Shown piece after piece: positions 32,271-41,204 of a stretch of 64,000 bases of DNA (position 1 is its first letter; each line of letters opens with the position of its first letter). A model generated the notes under the pieces. The model saw only the letters and a program-made list of their open reading frames with translations, was not told where the DNA came from and did not search any database. The translations under genes and the position numbers were made by a program. Source of the stretch: Streptomyces sp. NBC_00234 (GTDB lineage: Bacteria > Actinomycetota > Actinomycetes > Streptomycetales > Streptomycetaceae); contig NZ_CP108101.1 of NCBI RefSeq assembly GCF_036195325.1, positions 3,968,001 to 4,032,000 on the forward strand, written 5' to 3'.

Positions 32271-33884
32271 ATGGCGGCCACTGGATCCGAGAAGCAGGGG
32301 GCGAACGACGTGAAGTCCTTTTACGTATCGACCCCCATTTACTACGTCAACGACGCTCCTCACCTGGGCCACGCCTACACGACCGTCGCAGGCGACGTGC
32401 TCACTCGCTGGCACCGCCAGCGGGGCGAGAAGGTGTGGTACCTCACCGGCACGGACGAGCACGGTCAGAAGATCATGCGCACGGCCGAGGCGAACAACGT
32501 CACCCCGCAGGCTTGGTGCGACAAGCTCGTCGAGGAGGCGTGGAAGCCCCTCTGGGAGCACCTGAACATCGCGAACGACGACTTCATCCGTACGACGGAG
32601 AAGCGGCACACCGACCGTGTGCAGGAGTTCGTGCAGGACCTGTACGACAAGGACCAGATCTACAAGGGCGGGTACGAAGGCCCGTACTGCGTGGGCTGCG
32701 AGGAGTACAAGCTCCCCGGCGACCTGATCGAGTCCGAGGACGGCACGAAGCTGTGCCCGATCCACAAGAAGCCGGTGGAGCTCCTCAAGGAGGAGAACTA
32801 CTTCTTCAAGCTGAGCGAGTACGGCCCGAAGCTGCTGGAGTTCTACGCGAACAACCCCGGCTTCATCCAGCCCGAGTCGGCCCGCAACGAGGTTGTGAAC
32901 TTCGTCCGGCAGGGCCTGCAGGACCTGTCGATCTCACGCTCGACCTTCGACTGGGGCGTCCCGGTGCCGTGGGACGAGAAGCACGTCATCTACGTCTGGG
33001 TCGACGCACTGCTCAATTACGCGACGGCGGTCGGCTACGGCGCCAACCAGGAGAAGTTCGACGCGACGTTCCCGGCCGATGTGCACCTGATCGGCAAGGA
33101 CATCCTCCGCTTCCACTCGGTCATCTGGCCCGCGATGCTGATGGCGCAGGGTCTGCCGCTGCCCGGCAAGGTCGTGGCCAACGGCTGGCTGATGGTCGGC
33201 GGCGAGAAGATGTCGAAGTCGAACCTGACCGGCATCAAGCCGCAGGACCTGACCTCGCACTTCGGCGTGGACGCGTACCGCTGGTACTTCCTGCGCGCCA
33301 TCGCGTACGGCAACGACGGCTCGTTCTCCTGGGAGGACTTCTCCGCCCGCTACACCTCCGAGCTCGCCAACGACTACGGCAACCTGGCCTCGCGCCTCGC
33401 CGCCATGGTCGGCAAGTACTTCGGCGGGGCGCTCCCGGAGGCCACAGCCGCGGGTGAGGCCGAGAAGGCGGTCCAGGACGGTCTCGCGAAGGCCGTCGCC
33501 ACGGCCGACCGGAAGATCGGCGAGGAAGTGGACTTCCAGGCCGGCATCCTGGCGATCTTCGACTTCGTGAAGCAGGTCAACGGCTACATCACCGAGCAGG
33601 AGCCCTGGAAGGTCGCCAAGGACGAGTCGCCCGAGGGCCAGGCCCGCCTCGCGACGATCCTGTACACCGCCGCCGAGGCGCTGCGCGGTGTGGCCGTCCT
33701 GCTGAACTCCGTGATGCCGGACACCTCGCAGAAGCTGTGGGAGTCCCTGGGCGCCGAGGAGTCCCTGGGCGCGCTGGCCGACCAGCGCGTGCAGGACGCG
33801 GGCACCTGGGGCCTGCTGCCCGCGGGTGCGACGGTGACGAAGGGCGCGGTGCTGTTCCCGCGTCTGGAGGAGAAGCCCGCGTAG
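32271..33884 (+). CDS. metG: Methionyl-tRNA synthetase
   Basis: This is a 537-residue class I synthetase. HIGH reads HLGHAY in STPIYYVNDAPHLGHAY. A single zinc knuckle is present (CVGCEEY ... CPIH). VGGEKMSKSNLTGI is the intact KMSKS loop, and the anticodon-binding helical domain follows. There is no C-terminal tRNA-binding (EMAP-like) extension. ATG 32271 is chosen; an in-frame GTG at 32310, after AGGGGGCG, would begin directly at VKSFYVSTP and is a real alternative. The gene is single-copy in the window and followed by a strong bidirectional terminator. Confidence 0.95.
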   Translation: MAATGSEKQGANDVKSFYVSTPIYYVNDAPHLGHAYTTVAGDVLTRWHRQRGEKVWYLTGTDEHGQKIMRTAEANNVTPQAWCDKLVEEAWKPLWEHLNIANDDFIRTTEKRHTDRVQEFVQDLYDKDQIYKGGYEGPYCVGCEEYKLPGDLIESEDGTKLCPIHKKPVELLKEENYFFKLSEYGPKLLEFYANNPGFIQPESARNEVVNFVRQGLQDLSISRSTFDWGVPVPWDEKHVIYVWVDALLNYATAVGYGANQEKFDATFPADVHLIGKDILRFHSVIWPAMLMAQGLPLPGKVVANGWLMVGGEKMSKSNLTGIKPQDLTSHFGVDAYRWYFLRAIAYGNDGSFSWEDFSARYTSELANDYGNLASRLAAMVGKYFGGALPEATAAGEAEKAVQDGLAKAVATADRKIGEEVDFQAGILAIFDFVKQVNGYITEQEPWKVAKDESPEGQARLATILYTAAEALRGVAVLLNSVMPDTSQKLWESLGAEESLGALADQRVQDAGTWGLLPAGATVTKGAVLFPRLEEKPA

Positions 33885-33902
33885 CCGACGCCACGCGACG
33901 AC

Positions 33903-33939
33903 AGAGGGCCGGGACCGCGCGACGCGGTCCCGGCCCTCT
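33903..33939. terminator. Bidirectional terminator metG / L,D-transpeptidase
   Basis: This is a 17-bp perfect stem AGAGGGCCGGGACCGCG with a CGA loop between convergent genes. Confidence 0.85.
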
Positions 33940-33957
33940 CGTTCTCCGCCGTGCGGC

Positions 33958-34713
33958 TCACTGCCGCAGCGACTCCGCGTCCCCCATCACGATCACCGGC
34001 TTGCTCACCGGGTCGAGGGCGAGAAGCAGTTCCTTCATCCGGGCCTCGGGAAGCGAGACGCAGCCCTGGGTCGGGCCGCCGTGGTCCACATGGAGCCAGA
34101 TTCCGCCGCCCCGCTCCTCGCCGAGCGGACGCTCCCGGTCCAGGGGGGTGACGCCGGGCGTGCGGTTGTAGTCGATGGCGACGACGTAGTCGAAGGACCC
34201 TTCGAGCGGCTCCCCGAAGAAGCCCTCACCGCTCATCGCGAAACGCGGATGCTCGTCGTACGGGAGCCGCGCGCCCGGGTCGGGGAGCAGCCCGCCCGCG
34301 TCGGAGAGGGTGAAGGCACCGATCGGCGACCTGAGGTCGCCCGCCACGTGGTAGTCGGTCCAGCCCTCCAGACCGTTGTGGGCCGGCCACGGTCCGGCCG
34401 CCGGCCGCCAGCCCTTGACGGGGTCACGGGTGTAGAGGACGACGGTCGACTGGTTGGAGTCGACGGCATCGCCGGTGACGACGACCGCCTGCCGCGCGGT
34501 GGCCGGGACCGTCGCCCGGGTGCGCGGGCCGAGTGCCGGGATCTCCACGGGCCGGGGCGCCTTCGTGCGCCCGGCAGCGGGCATGGACTGGGGGCCCGCC
34601 GCGCCGCTGGGTGCGGGGGATGCCGGCGGTGCGGGGGCCTCCGTGGAGCAGCCGGTGAGCGCGAGGAGGACCAGGGCGACGAGGGTGGCGTACGGACGGC
34701 GGGAAGCGGACAC
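33958..34713 (-). CDS. L,D-transpeptidase (YkuD) lipoprotein
   Basis: This is a 251-residue exported protein. The lipobox LALTGC near residue 22 predicts a lipoprotein anchored outside the membrane, followed by a Pro/Ala linker. The YkuD catalytic motif is clear near the C-terminus: IWLHVDHGGPTQGCVSLPEARM, with His, Gly-Cys and Ser as expected for the Cys nucleophile. Such enzymes form 3-3 crosslinks in peptidoglycan or attach proteins. GTG 34713 follows AGGAG. It lies upstream of metG in convergent orientation and 112 nt downstream of the dioxygenase gene. Confidence 0.9.
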   Translation of the reverse strand: MSASRRPYATLVALVLLALTGCSTEAPAPPASPAPSGAAGPQSMPAAGRTKAPRPVEIPALGPRTRATVPATARQAVVVTGDAVDSNQSTVVLYTRDPVKGWRPAAGPWPAHNGLEGWTDYHVAGDLRSPIGAFTLSDAGGLLPDPGARLPYDEHPRFAMSGEGFFGEPLEGSFDYVVAIDYNRTPGVTPLDRERPLGEERGGGIWLHVDHGGPTQGCVSLPEARMKELLLALDPVSKPVIVMGDAESLRQ

Positions 34714-34825
34714 GGCGAGGGCTCCTGAGTAGGTCGGCTGACGCAGTCTCAGAGCGCAGTCTTCGCCCGGCCCGCCCCTGACGCACCCTCAGCCGGGCCA
34801 TCCGGCTGCACACGTCACCCGCATG

Positions 34826-35755
34826 TCAGATCCCGGTGCCGTCGTTCGTCTCGTCCGGGTCGACGCCCATGGTGATCGAACCGATGACGCCGCGCGCGAT
34901 GCGCCCCTTGCCGTAGGTGAGTTTCAGCAGGCCGCCCGTGACCCCGCTCTGGTCGTAGATGGTGTCCTCGGTGAGGGTGGTGCGGGTGGTGGTGCTCGTC
35001 GAGTACGGCGCCACCTTCGCCGAGTCGAGCACGGCGCGCTCCGAGAAGAAGAACTGCCCGGTGTGGCAGGTGTGTCCGCCCTCGTACCCGGCGTCGGTCA
35101 TCTTCCCGCCGACGTGCGCCTTGGTGTGGACGTGGACGGCGCGGCCCTGGTACCAGCCGGGGAAGACCGTCTTGAACTCCACGTAGCCGTGCTTGTCGGT
35201 GAGTTGTGTGCCCCGCAGGTAGCGCTTGTCGTCGGTGGGCTCGCTGTGGCCGCCGCCTCCGCCGGGTCCGCCGCCGCCGGGCTCCCCGGTCGGGGGCGTG
35301 CCGGTGGGGGTGCCGGTGGGGGTGCCGCTCGGCGGGGTGCCGCCGCCACCGGGGCCGCCGGGACCGCCGCCGCTCATGCTCTCGTAACCGGAGTAGAGCC
35401 CGAGGGCGTCGCAGTGCCAGATGTCGACGGCTGCCTGCTTGAGCGGTTTACAGGTGTCGGAGTCTATGACCTTCAGACGGAGGGTCATGGGGATGCCCTC
35501 CCTGTCCTCCGTGATGTCCCGGCGGATCTTGTCGGCGTCGATGTAGTACGGCCCCTCGGTGGTCTCCGAGGTCAGCCGGTAGCACGCCTCCTTCTGCCCG
35601 GCCGTCTCCTTCGCCGTGGCGCCGGTCTCATCGGCCGAGGCGTTCGCGACGACCCCGGCTCCGATCCCGGCTGCGGCCACGGCAGCACCGCCGGCGAGTA
35701 TGACCCGACGACGCGTCAGGTCCTTCTTGTGTGCGGGTCCCTGAATTTCTGTCAT
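34826..35755 (-). CDS. Tat-exported intradiol ring-cleavage dioxygenase with low-complexity insert
   Basis: This is a 309-residue protein. The Tat signal KKDLTRRRVILAGGAAVAAAG is at residues 10-30, so it folds before export. The catalytic domain has the first iron Tyr in VDIWHCDALGLYSGYE and the second Tyr plus two His in GWYQGRAVHVHTKAH, the complete Fe(III) ligand set of catechol/protocatechuate-type dioxygenases. Unusually, about 45 residues of Gly/Pro/Thr repeats (GTPTGTPTGTPPTG, GGGGPGGGGG) are inserted between these halves (about residues 143-185). Exported intradiol dioxygenases in Streptomyces are linked to lignin-derived catechols; the substrate here is inferred. Confidence 0.9.
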   Translation of the reverse strand: MTEIQGPAHKKDLTRRRVILAGGAAVAAAGIGAGVVANASADETGATAKETAGQKEACYRLTSETTEGPYYIDADKIRRDITEDREGIPMTLRLKVIDSDTCKPLKQAAVDIWHCDALGLYSGYESMSGGGPGGPGGGGTPPSGTPTGTPTGTPPTGEPGGGGPGGGGGHSEPTDDKRYLRGTQLTDKHGYVEFKTVFPGWYQGRAVHVHTKAHVGGKMTDAGYEGGHTCHTGQFFFSERAVLDSAKVAPYSTSTTTRTTLTEDTIYDQSGVTGGLLKLTYGKGRIARGVIGSITMGVDPDETNDGTGI

Positions 35756-35842
35756 GGGCGTGAGGCTAGGCAGCCGAGCTGGCAAGGACATGAGCGCGCG
35801 CTGTGTGTTCCTGTGCGTCGGCCCGTTACACCGGACGCGGAA

Positions 35843-35870
35843 CAGCCCCCGGCCTGGCGACCGGGGGCTG
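35843..35870 (-). terminator. aspS terminator
   Basis: This is a 10-bp perfect stem CAGCCCCCGG with an 8-nt loop, 34 nt beyond the aspS stop. Its outermost base is shared with the adjacent parS-like site. Confidence 0.7.
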
Positions 35871-35883
35871 TTTCACGTGGAAC
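35870..35883. other. parS-like site GTTTCACGTGGAAC
   Basis: It differs from the perfect ParB site by one base (G for A at position 11), a variant tolerated among Streptomyces parS sites. It lies intergenically after aspS, as the others lie between genes. Confidence 0.75.
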
Positions 35884-35903
35884 CGAAGCGGAACCGCTGA
35901 CGC

Positions 35904-37721
35904 TTACTTCGCGCCGGTGTCCCTCGCCACGGAGTCCTTGGCCTCCGCCTTCTCCTTCACCGACGCGACCGGCTTGCGGAGCTGGATGTTCAGCTCACGC
36001 AGTCGGGTCTCGTCCAGCTCGGACGGCGCGCCCATCATCAGGTCCTGGGCGTTGCCGTTGAGCGGGAAGGCGATCGTCTCGCGGATGTTGGGCTCGTCGG
36101 CGAGCAGCATCACGATGCGGTCGACGCCCGGGGCGATGCCACCGTGCGGCGGGGCGCCGAGGCGGAACGCGCGCAGCATGCCCGCGAACTCCCGCTCGAC
36201 GGTCTCGGCCTCGTAGCCGGCGATCTCGAACGCCTTGATCATGACGTCGGGCTCGTGGTTACGGATGGCGCCGGAGGACAGCTCGATGCCGTTGCAGACG
36301 ATGTCGTACTGCCACGCCAGGATGTCGAGCGGGTCCTTCTCCTCCAGGTCCTTCATGCCGCCCTGGGGCATGGAGAACGGGTTGTGCGAGAAGTCGATCT
36401 TGCCGGTGTCCGCGTCCTTCTCGTACATCGGGAAGTCGACGATCCAGCAGAAGCGGAAGACGCCCTCCTCGAAGTGGCCGGAGCGCTTGGCGGCCTCGAC
36501 GCGGACGACGGACATGATCTTGGAGACCTCGTCGAACTCGCCCGCGCCGAAGAAGACGGCGTGACCCGGGACGAGGGACAGACGCTCGGTGAGGGTCTTG
36601 ATGTCCGTCTCGGTGAGGAACTTGGCGATCGGGCCGGCCAGCGTGCCGTCCTCGCCGACGCGGACCCAGGCGAGGCCCTTGGCGCCGTGCTCGACCGCGT
36701 ACGCACCGAGGCCGTCGAAGAACTTCCGGGACTGGCCCGCGGTGTCCGGGACCGGCAGCGCGCGGACGTGCTTGCCGGCGAATGCCTTGAACTCCGAGTC
36801 CGCGAAGACGTCGGAGATGTCGACGAGCTCCAGCTGGGCCCGGAGGTCCGGCTTGTCGTTGCCGTACTTCAGCATCGACTCGCGGAACGGGATGCGCGGG
36901 AACGGCGAGGTGACGTGGCGGCCGTTGCCGAACTCCTCGAAGAGCTCGGTCATCAGCTTCTCGATCGGCTGGAAGACGTCTTCCTGCTCGACGAACGACA
37001 TCTCGACGTCGAGCTGGTAGAACTCGCCCGGCGAACGGTCCGCGCGGGCGTCCTCGTCGCGGAAGCACGGCGCGATCTGGAAGTAGCGGTCGAAGCCGGA
37101 GATCATCAGCAGCTGCTTGAACTGCTGGGGGGCCTGCGGCAGCGCGTAGAACTTGCCGGGGTTCAGCCGGGACGGGACCACGAAGTCGCGGGCGCCCTCG
37201 GGGGAGGTCGCGGCGAGGATCGGGGTCGCCATCTCGTTGAAGCCGAGGGCCACCATCTTGGAGCGGATGGCGGCGATGACCGACGAGCGCAGCATGATGT
37301 TGCGGTGCATGCGCTCGCGGCGCAGGTCGAGGAAGCGGTACTCCAGGCGCCGCTCCTCGTTGACGCCGTCCTCGGCGTTGATCGTGAAGGGCAGCGGCGC
37401 GGCCTCGCCCAGGACCTCGACCTCGGTGACCTCGATCTCGATGTCACCGGTCGGGAGCTCCGGGTTGACGTTGTCGGCTCCGCGCGCGGAGACCTTGCCG
37501 TCGATCCGGACGACGGTCTCCTTGGTCAGCTTCGACAGTGCCTCGTTGCCGGGGGTGCCGGGGCGGGCGACGAGCTGCACCAGACCGTAGTGGTCGCGCA
37601 GATCGATGAAGAGGATGCCACCCAGGTCTCGGCGATTGTGCAGCCAGCCGCTCAGCCGGACGTCGGTGCCGACGTCAGAGGCGCGGAGCTCGCCGCAGGT
37701 GTGGGACCTGTACCGATGCAT
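35904..37721 (-). CDS. aspS: Aspartyl-tRNA synthetase
   Basis: This is a 605-residue class II synthetase of the bacterial type. The N-terminal OB fold (VRLSGWLHNRRDLGGILFIDLRDHYG) binds the anticodon. Motif 2 is CFRDEDARADRSPGEFYQLDVEMSF, the GAD insertion is present in the middle, and motif 3 reads GVDRIVMLLADEPNIRETIAFP. Length and layout are normal. ATG 37721 has a weak ribosome site (GGATG). In actinobacteria this enzyme can be non-discriminating, but that is not decidable here. Confidence 0.95.
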   Translation of the reverse strand: MHRYRSHTCGELRASDVGTDVRLSGWLHNRRDLGGILFIDLRDHYGLVQLVARPGTPGNEALSKLTKETVVRIDGKVSARGADNVNPELPTGDIEIEVTEVEVLGEAAPLPFTINAEDGVNEERRLEYRFLDLRRERMHRNIMLRSSVIAAIRSKMVALGFNEMATPILAATSPEGARDFVVPSRLNPGKFYALPQAPQQFKQLLMISGFDRYFQIAPCFRDEDARADRSPGEFYQLDVEMSFVEQEDVFQPIEKLMTELFEEFGNGRHVTSPFPRIPFRESMLKYGNDKPDLRAQLELVDISDVFADSEFKAFAGKHVRALPVPDTAGQSRKFFDGLGAYAVEHGAKGLAWVRVGEDGTLAGPIAKFLTETDIKTLTERLSLVPGHAVFFGAGEFDEVSKIMSVVRVEAAKRSGHFEEGVFRFCWIVDFPMYEKDADTGKIDFSHNPFSMPQGGMKDLEEKDPLDILAWQYDIVCNGIELSSGAIRNHEPDVMIKAFEIAGYEAETVEREFAGMLRAFRLGAPPHGGIAPGVDRIVMLLADEPNIRETIAFPLNGNAQDLMMGAPSELDETRLRELNIQLRKPVASVKEKAEAKDSVARDTGAK

Positions 37722-37921
37722 CGTCGTTCATCCAGTCTTAGCGGTTCGGGGTGGATTCAGCTTCCCCAGGCTACCGCCCGCATCCGTACCGCAGCATTGT
37801 CATTGTCGTTATCCGATCTTCCGGGACACATCGGGCGCGGGACCGGGGCGGCGCACGGGGCGGGCGGCGCCCCCGCCTCCCTCGGTGGCGTTCGGTGCTC
37901 ACATCTTCATAAAGTGGGGCA

Positions 37922-40021
37922 ATGCGCACCGAGGAAATCCTGGCCGCGATCGCGACCGGTCTGTGGCGCTGGGACAACGAAGCCGGAACGGTCACGCTCG
38001 ACGCGGAGGCCGCCCGGCTCCTCGGCCTTCCCGCCGAGCCCGGCGTCTTCCGGGAGAACGTGGTGCGCTCCCGCTTCCACCCGGTCGACTGGAACGAGAT
38101 CTACGGGGTCGTGAACCTCGCGGTCGCCGAGGGCACCCTGGCCGAGGCCCGGCTGCGGATCGTGGACGAGCGGGGCTACGTGCTCCGCATCGTCCGCAGC
38201 CGCTCGAAGCCGGTCATGCGCCCCGGGGGAGGTACCGAGGGCTATGTGCTGACGGGAACGCTCCAGGAGGTCGCCGAGCCGCAGCCGGACTCCACCGCCG
38301 AGCACACCGCCATCACCGGGGACTGGCGCCGCTCCCGCGAGGCGTTCCTGCTGGACGCGGGCCGGGCACTGGCCGAGGCCCGGTCCACCGAGGAGGTCCT
38401 GCGGGTCGCCGCGTCCCTCTCCATGCCCGGCTTTTCCCCGGACGGGCTGGCCGTCTTCGGCGTGGCGGGAGAGCGGCTGACCATCATCGGGCACCACGGG
38501 CACAACGTGGGCGACGAGGACCCGTTCGCCGACATGCCGCTGGACACCGACTACCCGGCCGCCGAGGTCGTACGGACGGGGCGGGCGATCTATCTCCCCT
38601 CGCCGGACGAGTACCGGCGGCGCTTCTCCGCCACCTGGCCGCTCGCCCGCCGCTTCGGGCGCCGCTCCTGGGCCTTCCTGCCGCTCGTCTCCTCGGGCCA
38701 CACGATGGGCGCCTGGATGGCCGGGTTCCGGCACCCCGTGTCCTTCTCGCCGGACGAGCGCGCCGTACTGACGACGGTCGCCCGGATGCTCGCCCAGGCG
38801 CTGGACCGGGCCGGGGCCGCCGAGACCGAACGCGAGCTGTCGCTCGGCCTCCAGCGCTCGATGATGCCGTCGCTCGGCCCGGACATCCCCGGGATGTCGG
38901 TGGCCGCGCGCTACATCCCGACCGGCGGCGGCCTCCAGGTGGGTGGCGACTGGTACGACATGATCCCGCTCCCCAGCGGCCGTATCGCGCTCGTCATCGG
39001 CGACGTCCAGGGCCATGACGTACGGGCCGCCGGACTCATGGGCCAGCTGCGGATCGCGCTGCGCGCCTACGCCTCGGAGGGGCACCGCCCCGACGCGGTG
39101 CTCTCCCGGGCCTCGCGCTTCCTGGCCGGGCTCTCCGAGGGGTACGAGGGCGTGGACGGCGAAGAGCCCGCCGCACGCTTCGCGACCTGCCTGTACGCGG
39201 AGGCCGACCCGGAGACCGGCACCCTGGACATCGCCAGGGCGGGCCACCCGGATCCGGTGGTGATCAGCGTCGACGGCACCGCGGTGATCCGGCAGACCGC
39301 GGGAGGGCTGCCGCTCGGCATCGAGGCGGACTCGGACTATCCGACGACCCGGGTCACCCTGGAGCCAGGGGAAACGATCATGCTGTGCACCGACGGGCTC
39401 ATCGAGACCGGCGGGCACGACATGGCCACCGGCTGGGAACGGCTCAGGCCGGTCCTGGAGGAGCCGGCCGACGACCTGGAGAAGCTCGCCGACGCCCTCG
39501 TACAGGCCGTGCACGGCCCGACGTCCCACTACACGACCGGACCGCTGGTGGACCGGCGGGAGGACGACATCGCGGTCCTGGTGCTCCGCCGTCAGGGCCC
39601 CACGACCCGGCAGGCGCCCCCGCGCCGCACCGCCATGACCATCGCCCAGGCCGAGCCCGAACGGATCGCGGCGGCCCGCCAGCAGCTGCGCGAGCTGCTG
39701 CACGACTGGGCGGATCCGGACCAGGTCGACTCGGCGGTGCTGATGCTCTCCGAGATGGCCACCAACGTGCTGGTCCACACCGACGGCGACGCGCTGATGG
39801 TCGCGGAGGTGAGCGGGGAGCGGGGGGAACGCAGGCTGCACGTCGAGGTCGCCGACGGCAGCGACGAGCTGCCGCACAAGCGGAGGCCCGGCGAGATGGC
39901 GTCCAGCGGGCGGGGGCTCGTCCTGATGGAGATGCTGGCCCATGCCTGGGGAGTGGACCCCCGGGGCGAGGGGAAGTCGATCTGGTTCGAGCTGTTCGAG
40001 AGGGTGACGGAGCAGAGCTGA
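37922..40021 (+). CDS. PAS-GAF-SpoIIE phosphatase with C-terminal HATPase domain
   Basis: This is a 699-residue signalling protein. An N-terminal PAS-like domain (IATGLWRWDNEAGTVTLDAEAARLLGLP, about residues 1-125) and a GAF domain (about 145-300) precede a PPM/SpoIIE phosphatase (about 315-555: GGDWYDMIPLPSGRIALVIGDVQGHDVRAAGLM, AGHPDPV, CTDGLIE, DDIAVLVLR). The last 140 residues are a GHKL ATPase of the RsbW type (MLSEMATNVLVHT, SGRGLVLMEMLAHAWGV). It thus joins RsbU-like phosphatase and anti-sigma-kinase-like modules in one chain, a layout frequent in Streptomyces. There are no membrane helices. The partner sigma or anti-sigma antagonist is not in the window. Confidence 0.92.
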   Translation: MRTEEILAAIATGLWRWDNEAGTVTLDAEAARLLGLPAEPGVFRENVVRSRFHPVDWNEIYGVVNLAVAEGTLAEARLRIVDERGYVLRIVRSRSKPVMRPGGGTEGYVLTGTLQEVAEPQPDSTAEHTAITGDWRRSREAFLLDAGRALAEARSTEEVLRVAASLSMPGFSPDGLAVFGVAGERLTIIGHHGHNVGDEDPFADMPLDTDYPAAEVVRTGRAIYLPSPDEYRRRFSATWPLARRFGRRSWAFLPLVSSGHTMGAWMAGFRHPVSFSPDERAVLTTVARMLAQALDRAGAAETERELSLGLQRSMMPSLGPDIPGMSVAARYIPTGGGLQVGGDWYDMIPLPSGRIALVIGDVQGHDVRAAGLMGQLRIALRAYASEGHRPDAVLSRASRFLAGLSEGYEGVDGEEPAARFATCLYAEADPETGTLDIARAGHPDPVVISVDGTAVIRQTAGGLPLGIEADSDYPTTRVTLEPGETIMLCTDGLIETGGHDMATGWERLRPVLEEPADDLEKLADALVQAVHGPTSHYTTGPLVDRREDDIAVLVLRRQGPTTRQAPPRRTAMTIAQAEPERIAAARQQLRELLHDWADPDQVDSAVLMLSEMATNVLVHTDGDALMVAEVSGERGERRLHVEVADGSDELPHKRRPGEMASSGRGLVLMEMLAHAWGVDPRGEGKSIWFELFERVTEQS

Positions 40022-40036
40022 GCGGGACCCGCGGGC

Positions 40037-41110
40037 TCAGCCGCCGGGCGGGCCCTCTTCGGGCTCCGGGTGGCCGTAGCCCTGCCGGAGCTCCCCGATC
40101 ACTCCGAACACCGCCGCGCACAGCGGTACGGCGAGCAGCATGCCCAGGACGCCCGCGACGCTGGCACCCGCGGTCAGGGCGATCATGATCATGGCGGGGT
40201 GCATCTGGACCGTACGGCTCTGGATCATCGGCTGAAGGATGTGGCCCTCCAGCAACTGGACCGCCAGCACCATCCCCAGGGCCCAGAGGGCGATGACGAG
40301 CCCGCGGTCGACGAGCGCGACCAGGACGGCGACGGCGCCGGAGATGACCGCGCCGAGATACGGGATGTAGGCGCCGACGAGGACCAGCGCCCCCAGGCCC
40401 ACCGCCCCGGGCACGCGGAGGATCAGCAGCCCCACCGTGATGCACACGGCGTCGATCAGCGCGATGAACGTGGTGCCCCGCATGAACCCCTCGACGGCCT
40501 CGAAGGCCCGCCGCCCCATGGCCTCCACCAGGTCGCCCGTACCGCGCGGGGCGATGGTGTGGGCGAGTTTCGCGGCCCGGTCGGAGTCGCGCAGGAAGAA
40601 GAAGGTGAGCAGCAGGGTCAGGATGCCGGTCGTGGCGAGGGAGCCGAGCAGGCTGATCCCGCTGAGCAGGCCGCCGGCTGCGCTGGCCCCGAACTTCTCG
40701 ACGAGGTTCTTGGCGTTGTCGGCGAGGTCGTCCACGTTCGCGCCGTCCGCGATACCGAAGTGGTCGATGATCCACTGGCCCGCGTCCTTGAGCGAGTCCA
40801 CGATCTGGCCGCCGGTGTCGACGAGGGCCGTGACGACGATGTACCCGGCGCCACCGACCACGGCGACGAGCACACAGCAGGTGAGTCCGGCGGCCACGGA
40901 ACGGCTCACCTTGCGGGCGATCAGCCAGCGGTGGACGGGGCCGAGCAGCGCCGTACCCAGCAGCGCGAGCATGACCGGCGTGACGGCCGTCTTGAGCACG
41001 ATGGACAGCCAGACGACCACTGCGGCGACACCGGCGACGAGGAGGACGACGACGCACCAGGCGGCCGTACGGCGCGCATTGTCGGGCAGGAGGGGCTTCT
41101 GGGTCTGCAC
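40037..41110 (-). CDS. AI-2E family (PerM/YhhT-like) transporter
   Basis: This is a 357-residue permease with about eight helices in the typical 2-1-5 pattern. A soluble segment (about residues 105-150) precedes TGILTLLLTFFFLRDSDRAAKL, and the strongly conserved C-terminal block reads GALVLVGAYIPYLGAVISGAVAVLVAL ... GHILQPMIQSRTVQMHPAMIMIAL. These are the hallmark segments of the family, which exports small signals or exchanges ions. GTG 41110 is preceded by GGAGG. It is convergent with the SpoIIE-type gene with a gap of only 15 nt. Confidence 0.92.
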   Translation of the reverse strand: MQTQKPLLPDNARRTAAWCVVVLLVAGVAAVVVWLSIVLKTAVTPVMLALLGTALLGPVHRWLIARKVSRSVAAGLTCCVLVAVVGGAGYIVVTALVDTGGQIVDSLKDAGQWIIDHFGIADGANVDDLADNAKNLVEKFGASAAGGLLSGISLLGSLATTGILTLLLTFFFLRDSDRAAKLAHTIAPRGTGDLVEAMGRRAFEAVEGFMRGTTFIALIDAVCITVGLLILRVPGAVGLGALVLVGAYIPYLGAVISGAVAVLVALVDRGLVIALWALGMVLAVQLLEGHILQPMIQSRTVQMHPAMIMIALTAGASVAGVLGMLLAVPLCAAVFGVIGELRQGYGHPEPEEGPPGG

Positions 41111-41159
41111 CCTCCCACCCGATCACGGCACGGATGCGCGAGCCCGCCCGCGCGGGCGT

Positions 41160-41182
41160 ACGGGTGACGTTCCGTCACCCGT
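41160..41182 (-). terminator. Pirin terminator
   Basis: This is a 10-bp stem ACGGGTGACG with a TTC loop, 22 nt beyond the pirin stop. Confidence 0.65.
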
Positions 41183-41204
41183 GGCCCGGCGGGCGGACGG
41201 GGTG

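Noticed and set aside
34735..34830. Direct repeat AGACTGCG near 34740-34770 as a regulatory site
   Set aside because: It is short, imperfect and not placed relative to a start codon in a convincing way.
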